From: Ottowia sp.
Lineage (GTDB): Bacteria > Pseudomonadota > Gammaproteobacteria > Burkholderiales > Burkholderiaceae_C
Assembly (NCBI GenBank): GCA_023228705.1
Contig: JALOAS010000004.1
Location: 6,930 to 70,929, forward strand
Direction: 5' to 3'
Length of the DNA stretch: 64,000 bases
The notes under the pieces are model-generated. The model ran no database searches and was not told where the DNA came from. It saw nothing but the letters and a program-made list of their open reading frames with translations. Below are positions 44,565-57,430 of this stretch, piece by piece. Position numbers and translations under genes: made by a program. Numbering within the stretch: the stretch's first letter is position 1; the number at the start of each line of letters is the position of its first letter.

Positions 44565-45647
44565 CTAGAGCCAGATGTTCCAGGGGCTGATGATCCAGGC
44601 GGCCACGACCAGCAGCCAGATCAGCGTGACCGGAATGAAGACCTTCCAGCCCAGCCGCATGATCTGGTCGTAGCGGAAACGCGGGAACGAAGCGCGGTAC
44701 CAGATGAACAGGCAGACCATGGCAAAGGTCTTGAGCCCCAGCCAGATCCAGCCGGGCACCCAGGTGAACGGCGCGATGTCCAGCGGCGGCAGCCAGCCGC
44801 CCAGGAACATGACAACGGCAAGCACCGACACCAGCCACATGTTGGCGTACTCGGCCAGGAAGAAGATGGCAAAGCCCATGCCCGAGTACTCGACCATGTG
44901 CCCGGCCACGATCTCGGACTCGCCCTCGACCATGTCAAACGGATGGCGCGCGACCTCGGCCACGCTGGAAATCTGGTAGACGACGAAAATGGGCAGCAGC
45001 GGCAGCCAGTTCCAGGACAGGAACGACAGCCCCATGTCGGCAAACAGGCCCTGCCCCTGCCCCATCACGATGGCCGAGAGGTTGAGGCTGCCCGAGACCA
45101 TGACCACCACCAGCAGGCAGAATCCCAGCGCGATCTCGTAGCTGATCATTTGCGCGGTGGCGCGCAGCGCGCCCATGAGCGCATACTTGGAGTTGGACGC
45201 CCAGCCGGCAATGATGACCGCGTACACCTCTATGGACACGATGGCCAGCAGCAGCAGCAGGCCGGCGTTGGCGTTGGACAGCGCCACCTCGGGGCCGAAG
45301 GGAATCACGGCCCACGCCACCAGCGCCGGCGTGATCGACATCAGCGGCCCCAGGAAGAACAGCCCCTTGGCCGCTGCCGTGGGACGGATGATTTCCTTGG
45401 TCAGCAGCTTGAGCGCGTCGGCAATGGGCTGCAGCAAGCCGGCCGGGCCCACGCGGTTGGGGCCGATGCGGTCCTGCATCCAGCCCAGCAGCTTGCGCTC
45501 CCACAGCGTGAGGTACGCCACCGCACCGAGCAGCGGCAGCAGCACGGCCACGATCTTGATCAGGTTCCAGACCACCGGCCATGTGGCGCCGGTCCACCAG
45601 GCGCCGGCAAACAGGGTCTGCCCACCGTTGTAGAAGGTATCGATCAC
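44565..45647 (-). CDS. nuoH: NADH-quinone oxidoreductase subunit H
   Basis: This 360-residue membrane subunit forms part of the quinone site. Conserved stretches are [62 protein letters not shown] and [22 protein letters not shown]. The start is GTG at 45647, overlapping the nuoG stop by four bases; reading on upstream would run into nuoG. Confidence 0.96.
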   Translation of the reverse strand: MIDTFYNGGQTLFAGAWWTGATWPVVWNLIKIVAVLLPLLGAVAYLTLWERKLLGWMQDRIGPNRVGPAGLLQPIADALKLLTKEIIRPTAAAKGLFFLGPLMSITPALVAWAVIPFGPEVALSNANAGLLLLLAIVSIEVYAVIIAGWASNSKYALMGALRATAQMISYEIALGFCLLVVVMVSGSLNLSAIVMGQGQGLFADMGLSFLSWNWLPLLPIFVVYQISSVAEVARHPFDMVEGESEIVAGHMVEYSGMGFAIFFLAEYANMWLVSVLAVVMFLGGWLPPLDIAPFTWVPGWIWLGLKTFAMVCLFIWYRASFPRFRYDQIMRLGWKVFIPVTLIWLLVVAAWIISPWNIWL

Positions 45648-47761
45648 CAGGCAGCCCCCGCTTTGCCGTCGGTCGTCAACTGCAGCGACGGCGCGCGGCG
45701 CACGATGCCATCGAGCTGGTAGATGCCGACGGGGTTGAGCGTCACGGACTGCCCGGAAACATCTATGGCTGCGTCGCTGCGGTTGTCCAGCCTGTCCTGC
45801 GCGACAAATTCGGCGTCCGCACCGCCCAGCGCGTCCAGGCGCACTTCCTCGGACGACTGGTACGCTGGCGCGCCGATCTGCATCAGGTCGCCCAGCACGC
45901 GCAGCACCTTCCAGGCCGGGCGCGTGGCGCCCAGCGGCCCGACCACCGCATGGAAGCTCTGCACGCGCGCCTCGGCGTTGATGTACGTGCCCGAGGTCTC
46001 GCTGAACGGCGAAACAGGCAGCAGCACGTCGCTGATGTCCAGGTTGGCCTTGAACGGGCTGAGCGTGACCACCATGTCGCAGCCGGTGAGCGGCACGCCA
46101 CGCGTATCGGCGCCCGGTTCGCAATGCAGCAGCAGCGCCGCCTTGAGGCCGCCATCAAGCATCTGGCGTGCGTTGAGACCCTCTGTGCCGGGAACTGCAG
46201 CCACCAGCTGCGCGCCCACCGTGTTGGCGGCCTCGGTCAGGTTGCCAACGGTGGCGCTGGTGTACTCGGCAATCCAGCCCGCCAGCGCCAGCAGGCTCTC
46301 GGCCGCCGGGTGCTGCACGGCCGCGTTGCCCAGCAGCACGGCCTTGCGCTTGCCACCCAGGATGACCTGCGCCAGCGCGCGCGACGCGTCGCTGGGCGGG
46401 GCGTCCACGGGAGCAGCAATGCCCTTTTCTGCCGCCACCGCAGCCGCCACCTCCGCCAGCATGCGCGTCCAGTCACCCGGCTCGGCCACCGAGAACGCCG
46501 CCAGCGGCATGGCCCAGGCCTTGGGCCCATCGAGCATGGGCTGCGACGTCAGCGCGGCAACCTGCGCGCCGCCGTCACGCACGGCACGGCGGATGCGCGC
46601 GGCAAACAGGGGATGGTCCTTGCGCAGGTTGCCGCCTATGACCAGTACCGAATCCAGCTCGGCCAGCGCGGCAATGGAGCTGCCCAGCCAGCGGATGCCC
46701 TCGTGGGCGACGAACTGGCTGTTGCGCAGCCGGTAGTCGATATTCTGGCTGCCCAGCCCATGGATGAGCTGGCGCATCAGGAACAGCTCCTCCAGCGTGC
46801 TGTGCGGGCTCACCAGTGCACCGATGGCGCCGGCGCCGTGCTGCTCGCGGATACCGGCCAGGCCGTTGGCCACGTACTCCAGCGCCGTCTGCCAGTCCAC
46901 TTCCTGCCACGCCCCGCCCTGCTTGAGCATGGGCTGCGTCAGCCGCTCGTCGCTGTTCAGCGCCTCGTAGGAAAAGCGGTCGCGGTCGGCCAGCCAGCAC
47001 TCATTGACCGGCTCATTTTCCAGTGCCACCACGCGCAGGACCTTGTTGTTCTTGACCTGCATCTCCATGTTGGCGCCGGTGGCGTCGTGCGGGCTGATGC
47101 TCTTGCGTCGCGCCAGCTCCCAGGTGCGCGCGGCAAACCGGAACGGCTTGCTGGTGAGCGCACCGACCGGGCAGATGTCGATCATGTTGCCCGAGAGCTC
47201 GGAGTCGACCGACGTGCTCAGGTACGTCTGGATTTCCTCGAACTCGCCGCGGGCCACCATGCCGTATTCCCTGATGCCGCCCACTTCCTCGCCAAAGCGG
47301 ACGCAGCGCGTGCAGTGGATGCAGCGCGTCATCTCGAGCATGGAAATCAGCGGGCCCGCCTCCTTGGCCGAGACCGCGCGCTTTTCCTCGATGTAGCGCG
47401 TGCCGGACCAGCCATACCCCACGGCCAGGTCCTGGAGCTGGCATTCACCGCCCTGGTCGCAGATGGGGCAATCGAGCGGGTGGTTGATGAGCAGGAACTC
47501 CATCACCACCTTTTGCGCCTTGATCGCCTTCTCGTTGTTGGTATGCACGACCATGCCGTCGGCCACCGGCATGGCGCAGGCCGGCATGATCTTGCGCTGG
47601 CCTTCTATGTCGACCAGGCACATGCGGCAGTTGGCGGCAATCGTCAGCTTGTGGTGATAGCAAAAATGCGGGATATAGATGCCCGCCTGGCGCGCTGCCT
47701 CGATCAGCATCGTGCCTTTGGTGGTTTGCACCTTCTTGCCGTCAATTTCCAGTTCAACCAT
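45644..47761 (-). CDS. nuoG: NADH-quinone oxidoreductase subunit G
   Basis: This 705-residue iron-sulfur subunit holds three clusters. The [2Fe-2S] N1b ligands are Cys34, 45, 48 and 62. The N5 ligands are His94, Cys98, 101 and 107 in [14 protein letters not shown]. The N4 ligands are Cys147, 150, 153 and 197. The extra N7 cluster motif found in some species is not seen. The C-terminal molybdopterin-oxidoreductase-like part is present but shorter than in E. coli (about 908 residues), as is usual in betaproteobacteria. Confidence 0.96.
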   Translation of the reverse strand: MVELEIDGKKVQTTKGTMLIEAARQAGIYIPHFCYHHKLTIAANCRMCLVDIEGQRKIMPACAMPVADGMVVHTNNEKAIKAQKVVMEFLLINHPLDCPICDQGGECQLQDLAVGYGWSGTRYIEEKRAVSAKEAGPLISMLEMTRCIHCTRCVRFGEEVGGIREYGMVARGEFEEIQTYLSTSVDSELSGNMIDICPVGALTSKPFRFAARTWELARRKSISPHDATGANMEMQVKNNKVLRVVALENEPVNECWLADRDRFSYEALNSDERLTQPMLKQGGAWQEVDWQTALEYVANGLAGIREQHGAGAIGALVSPHSTLEELFLMRQLIHGLGSQNIDYRLRNSQFVAHEGIRWLGSSIAALAELDSVLVIGGNLRKDHPLFAARIRRAVRDGGAQVAALTSQPMLDGPKAWAMPLAAFSVAEPGDWTRMLAEVAAAVAAEKGIAAPVDAPPSDASRALAQVILGGKRKAVLLGNAAVQHPAAESLLALAGWIAEYTSATVGNLTEAANTVGAQLVAAVPGTEGLNARQMLDGGLKAALLLHCEPGADTRGVPLTGCDMVVTLSPFKANLDISDVLLPVSPFSETSGTYINAEARVQSFHAVVGPLGATRPAWKVLRVLGDLMQIGAPAYQSSEEVRLDALGGADAEFVAQDRLDNRSDAAIDVSGQSVTLNPVGIYQLDGIVRRAPSLQLTTDGKAGAAW

Positions 47762-47781
47762 GAAATTCTTTCAACCGGCCT

Positions 47782-49124
<1,343 letters not shown>

Positions 49125-49128
<4 letters not shown>

Positions 49129-49652
49129 GCCTTGCCCTCCGCCGCGGTGAGCTCGGCCACCAGCTGGTCCAGCCTGTCTTCGGTCATGAAGCTGCACATG
49201 CTGCGGTCGTTGACGATCATGACCGGCGCATCGGCGCAGGCGCCCAGGCACTCGCAGTGGGCCACCGTGAACAGGCCGTCGGCGGTGGTCTGGCCGTCTT
49301 CTATGCCCAGCTTGTCGGTCAGGTGCTTGAGCGCACGCGCCGCGCCGTGCAACTGACACGGCAGGTTGGTGCACATGTTGATCTTGTAGCGGCCCACCGG
49401 CTGCGTGTTGCACATGTCGTAGAAGGTGGTGGCCTCGTGCACGGAAATGGGCTCTATGTCCAGGTAGCGGGCCAGGGCCTTTTCACTCTCGGGACTGATC
49501 CAGCCCTGCTCGTCCTGCACGATGGCCAGGCACGCCAGGATCGCCGAGCGGCGCTGCTCGGGCGGGTACTTGACCACTTCCTGGTCAAAGCGGGCGATGG
49601 TCGCTTCGGAAAACCGCGCCACCGGTGCGTCGGCTACGGTGCTGATGCTCAT
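49125..49652 (-). CDS. nuoE: NADH-quinone oxidoreductase subunit E
   Basis: This 175-residue subunit is thioredoxin-like. Its [2Fe-2S] cluster N1a ligands are Cys94 and Cys99 (CTNLPC) and Cys135 and Cys139 (CLGAC). It overlaps nuoD upstream and nuoF downstream by four bases each. Confidence 0.96.
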
Positions 49653-50902
49653 CGGTCAATTTCTCCAAATACAACGTCCAGGCTGCCGATGATGGTCGTC
49701 ACGTCGGTCATCATGTGCCCGCGCGCCAGCTCGTCGAAGGCGGCCAGGTGCGGGAAGCCCGCGGCACGTATCTTCAGGCGGTACGGCTTGTTGGCACCGT
49801 CGCTGAGGATGTAGATGCCAAACTCGCCCTTGGGGTGCTCGATCGCCGCGTACGCCTCGCCCTCGGGCACGTACATGCCCTCGGTCGTGAGCTTGAAGTG
49901 GTGGATGAGGTCCTCCATGCCGGTCTTCATGCGCTCGCGCGGCGGCAGCGCCACCTTGTAGTTGTCGACGATGACCGGGCCCGGGTTCTCGCGCAGCCAG
50001 TCTATGCACTGCTGGATGATGCGGTTGGACTGGCGCATCTCTTCGATGCGAACCAGGTAGCGGTCGTAGCAGTCGCCGGTCTTGCCCACCGGGATGTCAA
50101 ATTCCAGCTGGTCGTAGACTTCGTAAGGCTGCATGCGCCGCAGGTCCCAGGCCACGCCCGAGCCGCGCAGCATGGGGCCGGTCATGCCCAGGTTGATGGC
50201 GCGCTCGGCCGAGACCACGCCCACGCCCACGGTGCGCTGCTTCCAGATACGGTTTTCCGTGAGCAGGACCTCGTATTCATCCATGTGCTTGGGAAAGCGC
50301 TCGACGAAGTCTTGGATGAAGTCCAGCAGCGAGCCCTGGCGGTTGGCGTTGATGCGCGCCAGCGACTTGGCGCTGCGCACCTTGCTGGGCGCGTACTGCG
50401 GCATGGTGTCGGGCAGGTCGCGGTAGACGCCACCGGGGCGAAAGTACGCCGCGTGCATGCGCGCGCCGGACGCGGCCTCGTACATGTCGAACAGGTCCTC
50501 GCGCTCGCGGAAGGTGTAGATGAGCACGGTGGACGAGCCGCAGTCGTGCCCGTGCGAGCCCAGCCACATCAGGTGGTTCATGATCCGCGTGATCTCGGAG
50601 AACATGACCCGGATGTACTGTGCCCGTATCGGCACCTCAATGCCCATCAGCTTTTCTATGGCCAGGCAGTACGCGTGCTCGTTGCTCATCATGGACACGT
50701 AGTCCAGGCGGTCCATGTACGGCAGCGACTGGATGTAGGTCTTGTGCTCGGCCAGCTTCTCGGTGGCGCGGTGCAGCAGGCCCACGTGCGGGTCTGCGCG
50801 CTGCACGACCTCGCCGTCGAACTCCAGCACCAGGCGCAGCACCCCGTGCGCGGCCGGGTGCTGCGGGCCGAAGTTGACCGTGTAGTTCTTGATTTCAGCC
50901 AT
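49649..50902 (-). CDS. nuoD: NADH-quinone oxidoreductase subunit D
   Basis: This 417-residue 49-kDa-type subunit lines the quinone pocket. The conserved start [22 protein letters not shown] and the segments [12 protein letters not shown] and [15 protein letters not shown] are present. The ATG at 50902 (MAEIKNY) lies inside the end of nuoC (eight-base overlap). An in-frame ATG six codons earlier is less likely. Confidence 0.96.
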   Translation of the reverse strand: MAEIKNYTVNFGPQHPAAHGVLRLVLEFDGEVVQRADPHVGLLHRATEKLAEHKTYIQSLPYMDRLDYVSMMSNEHAYCLAIEKLMGIEVPIRAQYIRVMFSEITRIMNHLMWLGSHGHDCGSSTVLIYTFREREDLFDMYEAASGARMHAAYFRPGGVYRDLPDTMPQYAPSKVRSAKSLARINANRQGSLLDFIQDFVERFPKHMDEYEVLLTENRIWKQRTVGVGVVSAERAINLGMTGPMLRGSGVAWDLRRMQPYEVYDQLEFDIPVGKTGDCYDRYLVRIEEMRQSNRIIQQCIDWLRENPGPVIVDNYKVALPPRERMKTGMEDLIHHFKLTTEGMYVPEGEAYAAIEHPKGEFGIYILSDGANKPYRLKIRAAGFPHLAAFDELARGHMMTDVTTIIGSLDVVFGEIDR

Positions 50903-51536
50903 GGGTTTGGGTCTGGTCAACTGGGGCTCCGCGAAAGCCCGCGTACTTCTCCTCGCGCACCACGCGCGGCGTGACTTCGCGCGGGACGATGGTCACCGGC
51001 TGGTAAATCACCCGCTGGCGCTCGGCATCGTAGCGCATCTCGGTGTAGCCCGACAGCGGGAAGTCCTTGCGAAACGGATGACCGATGAAGCCGTAATCGG
51101 TCAGGATGCGACGCAGGTCCGGATGGCCCTCGAAGACGATTCCGTACAGGTCAAAGGCCTCGCGCTCGAACCAGTTGGTTGCGGCCCAGACGTCGATCAC
51201 CGACGGCAGCAGCGGAAACTCGTCGTCCGGGCAGAACACGCGCACGCGCAGCCGCTGGTTCAGGCGCACCGACAGCAGGTGCACCACCACCGCAAAGCGC
51301 CTGCCCTCCCAGGGCCGGTTCTTGTACGTGGAATAGTCGACGCCGCAGAGGTCTATGAGCGTGTCGAAGGCGCAGGACTCGTGGTCGTGCAGGATGCGCA
51401 TGGCCGACAGGTAGTTTTCAGCCGCGACGGTCACCGTGACCTCTTCCAGCGCCACCTCCATGTACACGACCAGCTCGCCCAGCGCGCGGGCGACATGGTC
51501 CCGGAGCGCCTCGGGCGCAATTGCGTATCCAGCCAT
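50895..51536 (-). CDS. nuoC: NADH-quinone oxidoreductase subunit C
   Basis: This 213-residue 30-kDa-type subunit of the peripheral arm has the conserved segment [47 protein letters not shown]. It is a separate gene and not fused to nuoD as in E. coli. The start codon lies one base from the nuoB stop. Confidence 0.96.
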   Translation of the reverse strand: MAGYAIAPEALRDHVARALGELVVYMEVALEEVTVTVAAENYLSAMRILHDHESCAFDTLIDLCGVDYSTYKNRPWEGRRFAVVVHLLSVRLNQRLRVRVFCPDDEFPLLPSVIDVWAATNWFEREAFDLYGIVFEGHPDLRRILTDYGFIGHPFRKDFPLSGYTEMRYDAERQRVIYQPVTIVPREVTPRVVREEKYAGFRGAPVDQTQTHG

Positions 51537-51537
51537 G

Positions 51538-52020
51538 TCAGGCCCTTGCAAAGGTATGGGTGCGCCGTACCTTCTGCTGCAGCTGGATGATGCCGTACAG
51601 CAGCGCTTCGGCCGTCGGCGGGCAGCCGGGCACATACACGTCGACGGGCACGATGCGGTCGCAGCCGCGCACCACCGAATAGCTGTAGTGGTAATAGCCG
51701 CCGCCATTGGCGCACGAGCCCATGGAGATGACCCAGCGCGGCTCGGCCATCTGGTCGTAGACGCGGCGCAGCGGCGGCGCCATCTTGTTGCACAGCGTGC
51801 CGGCAACGATCATCAGGTCCGACTGGCGCGGGCTGGCACGGAACACTTCGGCGCCAAAGCGCGCTATGTCGTAGCGCGCGGCCGACGCATGCATCATCTC
51901 GACGGCGCAGCAGGCCAGGCCAAACGTGACCGGCCAGAACGAGCCGGTCTTGGCCCAGTTGATGGCCGCGTCCATGCCGGTCAGCATGAAGCCCTTTTGC
52001 GCCTGATAGGTCTTGTTCAT
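51538..52020 (-). CDS. nuoB: NADH-quinone oxidoreductase subunit B
   Basis: This 160-residue subunit carries the terminal cluster N2 with the tandem cysteines Cys37-Cys38 (GLACCAVEM), Cys103 (MGSCANGGG) and Cys133 (VPGCPP). ATG at 52020 is used; a TTG one codon earlier is possible but unnecessary. Confidence 0.96.
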   Translation of the reverse strand: MNKTYQAQKGFMLTGMDAAINWAKTGSFWPVTFGLACCAVEMMHASAARYDIARFGAEVFRASPRQSDLMIVAGTLCNKMAPPLRRVYDQMAEPRWVISMGSCANGGGYYHYSYSVVRGCDRIVPVDVYVPGCPPTAEALLYGIIQLQQKVRRTHTFARA

Positions 52021-52053
52021 CAAGTCAACTCCGGTGGAAGCCTTCTGGCCACC

Positions 52054-52413
52054 TTACTCCCAATTGAGAGCCCCTTTTTTCCACTCGTACACGAAGCCTA
52101 TGACCAGGATGGTGAGGAAAATGAGCACGGCGACAAAGGCCGGGCCGCCCACTTCCTTCATGGTGACCGCCCAGGGAAACAGGAACGCGATCTCCAGATC
52201 GAAGATGATGAAGAGGATAGCCACGAGGTAGAAGCGCACGTCAATCTTCATGCGCGCGTCCTCGAACGCCTCGAACCCGCATTCATAGGGGGCGTTCTTG
52301 CCGGGGTCGGGCTTGTGCGGCTGCAGGAAGTCGCCGATCACCAGGCAGGCCACGCCCACGGCGAGCCCCACCAGGATGAACAGCAGCACGGGAAGATAGT
52401 CGGCCAGGATCAT
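52054..52413 (-). CDS. nuoA: NADH-quinone oxidoreductase subunit A
   Basis: This 119-residue membrane subunit with three segments is the first gene of the nuo operon. The conserved loop [43 protein letters not shown] is present. tRNA-Leu lies 62 bases upstream in the same direction. Confidence 0.96.
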   Translation of the reverse strand: MILADYLPVLLFILVGLAVGVACLVIGDFLQPHKPDPGKNAPYECGFEAFEDARMKIDVRFYLVAILFIIFDLEIAFLFPWAVTMKEVGGPAFVAVLIFLTILVIGFVYEWKKGALNWE

Positions 52414-52454
52414 GACGGATTCGCGGTATCGGCAGCGATGCCGGGAGTTTCACG

Positions 52455-52470
52455 GCGCCCCGCGGGGCGC
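52455..52470 (-). terminator. Perfect GC palindrome between tRNA-Leu and nuoA
   Basis: GCGCCCCGCGGGGCGC is fully symmetric and lies six bases past the tRNA 3' end. It lacks a T-run, so it may stop only part of the transcripts or mark a processing site. Confidence 0.4.
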
Positions 52471-52475
52471 TTGTC

Positions 52476-52560
52476 TGGTGCCGTCGGCGAGACTCGAACT
52501 CGCACAGCTTTCGCCACTACCCCCTCAAGATAGCGTGTCTACCAGTTCCACCACGACGGC
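52476..52560 (-). tRNA. tRNA-Leu (anticodon GAG)
   Basis: Read on the minus strand, the 85-base gene starts GCCGTCG and ends CGACGGC-A-CCA, so CCA is encoded. The anticodon arm is CTATC-TTGAGGG-GGTAG with GAG at the anticodon, decoding CUC and CUU. A long variable arm typical of class II Leu tRNA follows, and the T-arm GCGAGTTCGAGTCTCGC is intact. Confidence 0.95.
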
Positions 52561-52683
52561 TTTGAGTGGCGCGCTCCGCAGCCCGACCGGGCCGGGGACC
52601 GCGCCGTTGGAAACACTGAAGTTTACTAGGAAAACGCGAGGTTCCGACAAAAAAGGAGATCAAAGACCCAGCGAGGCCCTCCG

Positions 52684-53163
52684 CTATTCGCCCGGAATGG
52701 CATCGGCACCCGACGCGGGCTCCTCGGACTCGGCGGATTCTGCCGCTGCGCCCGGCGCCGGCGCGCCGGCGTCACCGGCTGCGCTTTCATGCGCCGGAAT
52801 CGCATCGGCCGCGCCATCGGCGGCAGGCGCCGCGGGCGGCGCCGGCACGGCAGCCTCGCCCGGCTTCTGCTGCAGCGTCACCGGCGCGCGCTCCAGGACA
52901 CTGCCGCCAGACGACGCGGACGGCGCGCTGTAGCCAAAGTATGCCAGCACCAGCGTCGTGGTCAGGAAGATGGTTGCCAGCACGGCCGTCGTGTGCGACA
53001 GGAAGGTGGCGCCGCCCGATGCGCTCAGCAGGCTGCCCGAGGCACCGCTGCCAAAGCCGGTGCCCATGTCCGCGCCCTGGCCATGCTGCACCAGGATCAC
53101 GCCCACCAAGGCGAGCGCCGACACGATCTGCACGATCAGCGCCACGTTCAACAAGATATTCAT
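52684..53163 (-). CDS. secG: Protein translocase subunit SecG
   Basis: This 159-residue protein has the two-segment SecG core (residues 1-80): LNVALIVQIVSALALVGVILVQHGQGADMGTGFGSG and a second helix. It helps the SecYE channel export proteins. The C-terminal about 75 residues form a low-complexity Ala/Pro/Glu tail, longer than in E. coli SecG (110 residues in all). The ATG overlaps the tpiA stop by four bases. Confidence 0.93.
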   Translation of the reverse strand: MNILLNVALIVQIVSALALVGVILVQHGQGADMGTGFGSGASGSLLSASGGATFLSHTTAVLATIFLTTTLVLAYFGYSAPSASSGGSVLERAPVTLQQKPGEAAVPAPPAAPAADGAADAIPAHESAAGDAGAPAPGAAAESAESEEPASGADAIPGE

Positions 53164-53954
53164 TCAAGCTTCCCCATCGCGCCAGCGCCAGGCATTGCGC
53201 TCCGGCCTGCCGCTTCAACTATGTCCACAAAATCATCGGCCACCCGGGCCGCGCCGCCGACCAGGCCGCCATCTATGTCCGGCTGTGCGAGCAAGTCAGC
53301 CGCGTTGGCCGGATTCATGCTGCCGCCGTAGACGATGCGCACGCGCTCCGCCGCCACGCCGCGCTGCGCCATTTGCTCGCGCAGCGCCGCATGGACCTGC
53401 TGCGCCTGCGCCGGACTGGCGGTCTGCCCCGTTCCTATGGCCCAGACCGGCTCGTACGCCAGCACCACCTCGGCCAGGCGCTGGCCCAGCGCCCGGGCCA
53501 CCGCGTCCAGCTGATGCCCGAGGACCCAGTCGGTCCAGCCCGCGTCGCGCTGCTGCGCGGTTTCACCCAGGCAGACGATGGGCGTGAGGCCGGCGTCCAG
53601 CGCGCGCTGCGTCTTTTGCGCAACGGCCAGGTTGCTCTCGTGCTGGTGCTGGCGCCGCTCGCTGTGGCCAACGATGCAGTAGCGAACACCCAGCTCCCTG
53701 AGCATGGCGCCCGACACGTCGCCCGTGTATGCGCCGTCTGCCTCTGCCGCCACGTCCTGCGCCCCCAGCAGCAGCTGCGCCTGCCCCTGCAGGACCTCGG
53801 CCACCGCCGCCACGTGCACCGGCGGCGGGCAGATCACGACATCGCAGGGCAGATGGCCCGGCAGCCGCTCCAGGACCTCGGCTGCCAGTGCCCGGTTGGC
53901 CGCGAGCGAGCCGGTCATCTTCCAGTTGCCGGCAACCAGCTTCCTGCGCGTCAC
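53160..53954 (-). CDS. tpiA: Triosephosphate isomerase
   Basis: This 264-residue TIM-barrel enzyme interconverts glyceraldehyde 3-phosphate and dihydroxyacetone phosphate. Catalytic residues are Asn10, Lys12 (GNWKM), His97 (IVGHSERR) and Glu168 (AYEPVWAIGTG). The phosphate loop is YGGSMNPANA. The start is GTG and overlaps the upstream oxidoreductase stop by four bases. It overlaps secG downstream. Confidence 0.96.
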   Translation of the reverse strand: MTRRKLVAGNWKMTGSLAANRALAAEVLERLPGHLPCDVVICPPPVHVAAVAEVLQGQAQLLLGAQDVAAEADGAYTGDVSGAMLRELGVRYCIVGHSERRQHQHESNLAVAQKTQRALDAGLTPIVCLGETAQQRDAGWTDWVLGHQLDAVARALGQRLAEVVLAYEPVWAIGTGQTASPAQAQQVHAALREQMAQRGVAAERVRIVYGGSMNPANAADLLAQPDIDGGLVGGAARVADDFVDIVEAAGRSAMPGAGAMGKLE

Positions 53955-54970
53955 GCGGCGCCCCAGGTCAGGACGATCTTGCCGATGTGCCGGCTGCTTT
54001 CCATCAGCGCATGCGCACGCGCGGCACCGCTGGGCAGACCCTCGCCAGGCTGCAGCGCATCAAAGGTCTGGTGGATCACCGGCCGCACCGTGCCGGCCTC
54101 AAGCCAGGGCCAGACCCGCTCGCGCAGCGCGCGGGCGATCGCGCCCTTGAACGCCACCGGGCGTGCGCGCAGCGTGGAACCCGTGATTATCAGGCGCCGG
54201 CGCATGACCAGCCCGGCGTTGAACTCGGCCCGGGCACCGCCCAGCAACGCGATGATGACCAGCCGGCCGTCCTCGGCCAGGAGCTCGACCTCGCGCTTGA
54301 CGTAGTCACCTGCGACCATGTCCAGGACGACGTCGACGCCACGGCCGTCGGTGAGTTCGCGCACCGCCTCGGCAAAGTCGGCCTCCTTGTAGTTGATGGC
54401 ATGGTCGGCACCAAGCGCCACACAGGCCGCGCACTTCGCTTCGCTGCCGGCAGTGGCGATGACCGTGGCACCAGCCGCCCTGGCCAGCTGGATCGCGGCC
54501 ACGCCTATGCCGCTGGAGCCGCCCTGCACCAGCAGGGTTTCGCCCGGCTGCAGGCGCCCGCGGTCAAACACGTTGCTCCAGACCGTGAAGAACGTCTCGG
54601 GCAGCGCGGCCGCCTCGACGTCACTCAGTCCGGCCGGCACGGGCAGGCACTGCGCAACGGGTGCCACGCAGTATTCGGCGTAGCCGCCACCGGCCACCAG
54701 CGCGCAGACGCGGTCGCCCGGCGCCAGGCCCGCCTCGGCCATGGCCTGCGCATCACCATCGGCAATGCGCCCGGCCACCTCCAGCCCCGGCAGGTCCGAG
54801 GCACCGGGAGGCGGCGCGTAGTTGCCCTTGCGCTGGAAGACATCGGGCCGGTTGACGCCCGATGCCGCCACGGCGATCAGGACCTCGCCGGCGCCGGCCA
54901 CCGGCCGCTCGCGCTGCGCCGGGACCAGGACCTGGGGGCCGCCAAACGCGTCAATGGCGATGCATTTCAT
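53951..54970 (-). CDS. NAD(P)H-quinone oxidoreductase, zinc-independent MDR superfamily
   Basis: This 339-residue protein of the quinone oxidoreductase/PIG3 type has the NADPH-binding motif VQGGSSGIGVAAIQLA (about 143-158) in a Rossmann domain and a GroES-like N-terminal half (VAASGVNRPDVFQRKGNYAPPPGASDLPGLEVAG). The zinc ligands of alcohol dehydrogenases are absent. It would reduce quinones with NADPH. ATG at 54970 (MKCIAIDAFGG) fits the fold. It is 53 bases after pnp and coupled to tpiA. Confidence 0.9.
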   Translation of the reverse strand: MKCIAIDAFGGPQVLVPAQRERPVAGAGEVLIAVAASGVNRPDVFQRKGNYAPPPGASDLPGLEVAGRIADGDAQAMAEAGLAPGDRVCALVAGGGYAEYCVAPVAQCLPVPAGLSDVEAAALPETFFTVWSNVFDRGRLQPGETLLVQGGSSGIGVAAIQLARAAGATVIATAGSEAKCAACVALGADHAINYKEADFAEAVRELTDGRGVDVVLDMVAGDYVKREVELLAEDGRLVIIALLGGARAEFNAGLVMRRRLIITGSTLRARPVAFKGAIARALRERVWPWLEAGTVRPVIHQTFDALQPGEGLPSGAARAHALMESSRHIGKIVLTWGAA

Positions 54971-55023
54971 GGCTTGTCCTTTGCATCTGGCGCCGCCGCC
55001 GGGCGACGCTTGCAGCGGGCGGG

Positions 55024-57198
55024 TCACTTGCCCGCCGATTCCTCTTCGCGCTGCCGACGCGACGATTCTTCGCCGCCGTTCTCGGTACGCACGGGCCGCT
55101 CCAGCAGCGCCTTCATCGACAGCTTGATGTGCCCCCGGTCGTCCGTGGCCAGCACCTTGACGCGAACCACCTGGCCTTCATGCAGGTAGTCGGTGACCTT
55201 GTCCACGTGCTCGTGTGCAATCTGGCTGATGTGCACCAGGCCATCCTTGCCGGGCAGCACGTTGACCAGCGCACCAAAGTCCAGGATCTTGGTGACCGCA
55301 CCCTCGTACACTTCGCCCACCTCGGCTTCGGCGGTGATCTCGGCGATGCGCCGCTGCGCCTCCTCGGCCTTGTCGCCGTCGTTGCTGGCGATGGTGATGG
55401 TGCCGTCTTCGGCAATGTCTATGGTGGTGCCGGTCTCTTCGGTCAGCTGGCGGATCGTCGCGCCGCCCTTGCCGATCACGTCGCGGATCTTGTCCGGGTT
55501 GATCTTCATGGTGAACAGCCGCGGGGCGTAGCTGCTGATCTCGGTGTTGGCCTGGCTCATGGCCTCCTGCATCTTGCCCAGGATGTGCACGCGGCCTTCC
55601 CTGGCCTGCGCCAGCGCCACCTGCATGATCTCCTGCGTGATGCCCTGGATCTTGATGTCCATCTGCAGCGCGGTGATGCCGGCTGCGGTACCGGCCACCT
55701 TGAAGTCCATGTCACCCAGATGGTCCTCGTCGCCCAGGATGTCGGTCAGCACCGCAAAGCGGTTGCCGTCCTTGATCAGGCCCATGGCAATGCCGGCCAC
55801 GTGTGCCTTGACCGGAACGCCCGCGTCCATCAGCGACAGGCAGCCGCCGCAGACCGACGCCATGGACGAGGAGCCATTGGACTCGGTAATCTCCGAAACC
55901 ACGCGGATCGTGTACGGAAATTCGTCGCGCCCGGGCATGACCGCGTGCAGCGCGCGCCGGGCCAGGTTGCCGTGGCCGCGCTCGCGGCGCTTGGTCGTGC
56001 CCAGGCGGCCGGCCTCGCCAGTGGCAAAGGGCGGCATGTTGTAGTGAAACAGGAAGTGGTCGTCGTAGTCGCCGGCCAGCGCGTCCATGTGCTGCGCATC
56101 CCGGTCCGTGCCCAGCGTGGTCAGCACCAGCGCCTGCGTCTCGCCGCGCGTGAACAGCGCCGAGCCGTGCGTGCGCGGCAGCACGCCGGTGCGGATTTCT
56201 ATGGGTCGCACGGTGCGCGTGTCGCGGCCGTCTATGCGCGGCTCGCCGGCCAGGATCTGGCCCCGGACCAGCTGCCCTTCCTGCGCAAACAGGAGGTCGT
56301 CGACCTTGACCGGGTCAAATGCGATCCCGGCCTCGCCCAGCGCTTCCTTGACCTCGGCGTAGGCGGTGCGCAGCGCCTGCGTGCGCGCCTGCTTGGCACG
56401 CACCTGGTAGGCTGCCTTCAGCCTGGGCTCGGCCAGCGCGCTGACCTTTTGCGCCAGCTCGGCGTCCTCGGGCTCGGGCTGCCAGGAGCCGTCCTCGGAC
56501 CACAGCGGCTTGCCCGCCTCGCTCACGAGCTCATGAATCGCTTCCAGGGCCACCTTGCTTTGCTCGTGGCCAAACATGACCGCACCCAGCATGACGTCCT
56601 CGCTCAGCTGGTCGGCCTCGGACTCGACCATGAGCACGGCACTCTCGGTGCCCGCCACAACCAGGTCCAGCTTGCTGTCCGCCATGGCGCTGCGCGCCGG
56701 GTTGAGGACATACTGGCCGTTGATGTAGCCGACGCGCGCCGCGCCTATGGGGCCGTTGAACGGCAGGCCGCTGATGCTCAGCGCCGCGCTCACGCCCAGC
56801 ATGGCGGCAATGTCCGCATCCACTTCCGGGTTCAGCGAGACGGTGTGGATGACCACGTGCACCTCGTTGTAGAAGCCGTCCGGGAACAGCGGGCGGATGG
56901 GCCGGTCGATCAGCCGCGAGGTGAGGATTTCCGATTCGCTGGGCCGCGCCTCGCGGCGGAAGAAGTTGCCCGGGATCTTGCCGGCGGCGTACGTCTTCTC
57001 GATGTAATCCACCGTCAACGGGAAAAAGTCCTGGCCCGGCCTGGTCGTCGTGCTTGCCGCCACCGTGGCCAGCACCACGGTGCCTTCGATGTCGACGAGC
57101 ACGGCGCCGTGGGCCTGGCGCGCGATCTCGCCCGTCTCCAGCGTCACCGTCCGCTCGCCCCACTGGAACGTCTTGGTTGTCTTGTTGAAAATGCTCAT
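55024..57198 (-). CDS. pnp: Polyribonucleotide nucleotidyltransferase (PNPase)
   Basis: This 724-residue 3'-5' phosphorolytic exoribonuclease is part of RNA decay. Domain order is RNase PH-like 1 (about 1-210), helical linker, RNase PH-like 2 (about 310-540), a KH domain with IGKGGATI (about 563-570), and an S1 domain (about 620-690, [20 protein letters not shown]). A short charged tail ([15 protein letters not shown]) follows. The upstream spacer to rpsO carries several hairpins, recalling RNase III-linked autoregulation in E. coli. Length is normal. Confidence 0.97.
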   Translation of the reverse strand: MSIFNKTTKTFQWGERTVTLETGEIARQAHGAVLVDIEGTVVLATVAASTTTRPGQDFFPLTVDYIEKTYAAGKIPGNFFRREARPSESEILTSRLIDRPIRPLFPDGFYNEVHVVIHTVSLNPEVDADIAAMLGVSAALSISGLPFNGPIGAARVGYINGQYVLNPARSAMADSKLDLVVAGTESAVLMVESEADQLSEDVMLGAVMFGHEQSKVALEAIHELVSEAGKPLWSEDGSWQPEPEDAELAQKVSALAEPRLKAAYQVRAKQARTQALRTAYAEVKEALGEAGIAFDPVKVDDLLFAQEGQLVRGQILAGEPRIDGRDTRTVRPIEIRTGVLPRTHGSALFTRGETQALVLTTLGTDRDAQHMDALAGDYDDHFLFHYNMPPFATGEAGRLGTTKRRERGHGNLARRALHAVMPGRDEFPYTIRVVSEITESNGSSSMASVCGGCLSLMDAGVPVKAHVAGIAMGLIKDGNRFAVLTDILGDEDHLGDMDFKVAGTAAGITALQMDIKIQGITQEIMQVALAQAREGRVHILGKMQEAMSQANTEISSYAPRLFTMKINPDKIRDVIGKGGATIRQLTEETGTTIDIAEDGTITIASNDGDKAEEAQRRIAEITAEAEVGEVYEGAVTKILDFGALVNVLPGKDGLVHISQIAHEHVDKVTDYLHEGQVVRVKVLATDDRGHIKLSMKALLERPVRTENGGEESSRRQREEESAGK

Positions 57199-57213
57199 GT
57201 TGTTTCCTTAAGG

Positions 57214-57231
57214 GCAGTGCCCGGGCACTGC
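57214..57231 (-). promoter_or_regulatory. 18-base perfect palindrome in the pnp leader
   Basis: GCAGTGCCCGGGCACTGC lies 15 bases before the pnp ATG. As RNA it can fold into a stem right at the ribosome-binding region and could limit translation. Confidence 0.55.
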
Positions 57232-57267
57232 ATGCGCGTTGGTGGCTGCACTTTTGCCTCGCGGTGC

Positions 57268-57310
57268 CATTCCGGAACCGGCCTGGCGCATCCATGCCGG
57301 TTCTGGAATG
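57268..57310 (-). promoter_or_regulatory. Long hairpin in the pnp leader, possible RNase III site
   Basis: CATTCCGGAACCGGC and GCCGGTTCTGGAATG pair at 14 of 15 positions around a 13-base loop. E. coli pnp mRNA has an RNase III-cut stem in the same place. The assignment here rests on position and shape only. Confidence 0.55.
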
Positions 57311-57430
57311 ACACAGCGCCGCCTGCAATTCGCTGGCCCAACGCCTGGACACGGATGCCCGACAGAGGCATCCGCAAAAAAATAAATCCACGCCGGCCCC
57401 ATGGCATCCGGGTCCGGCAACAGAAGATCA

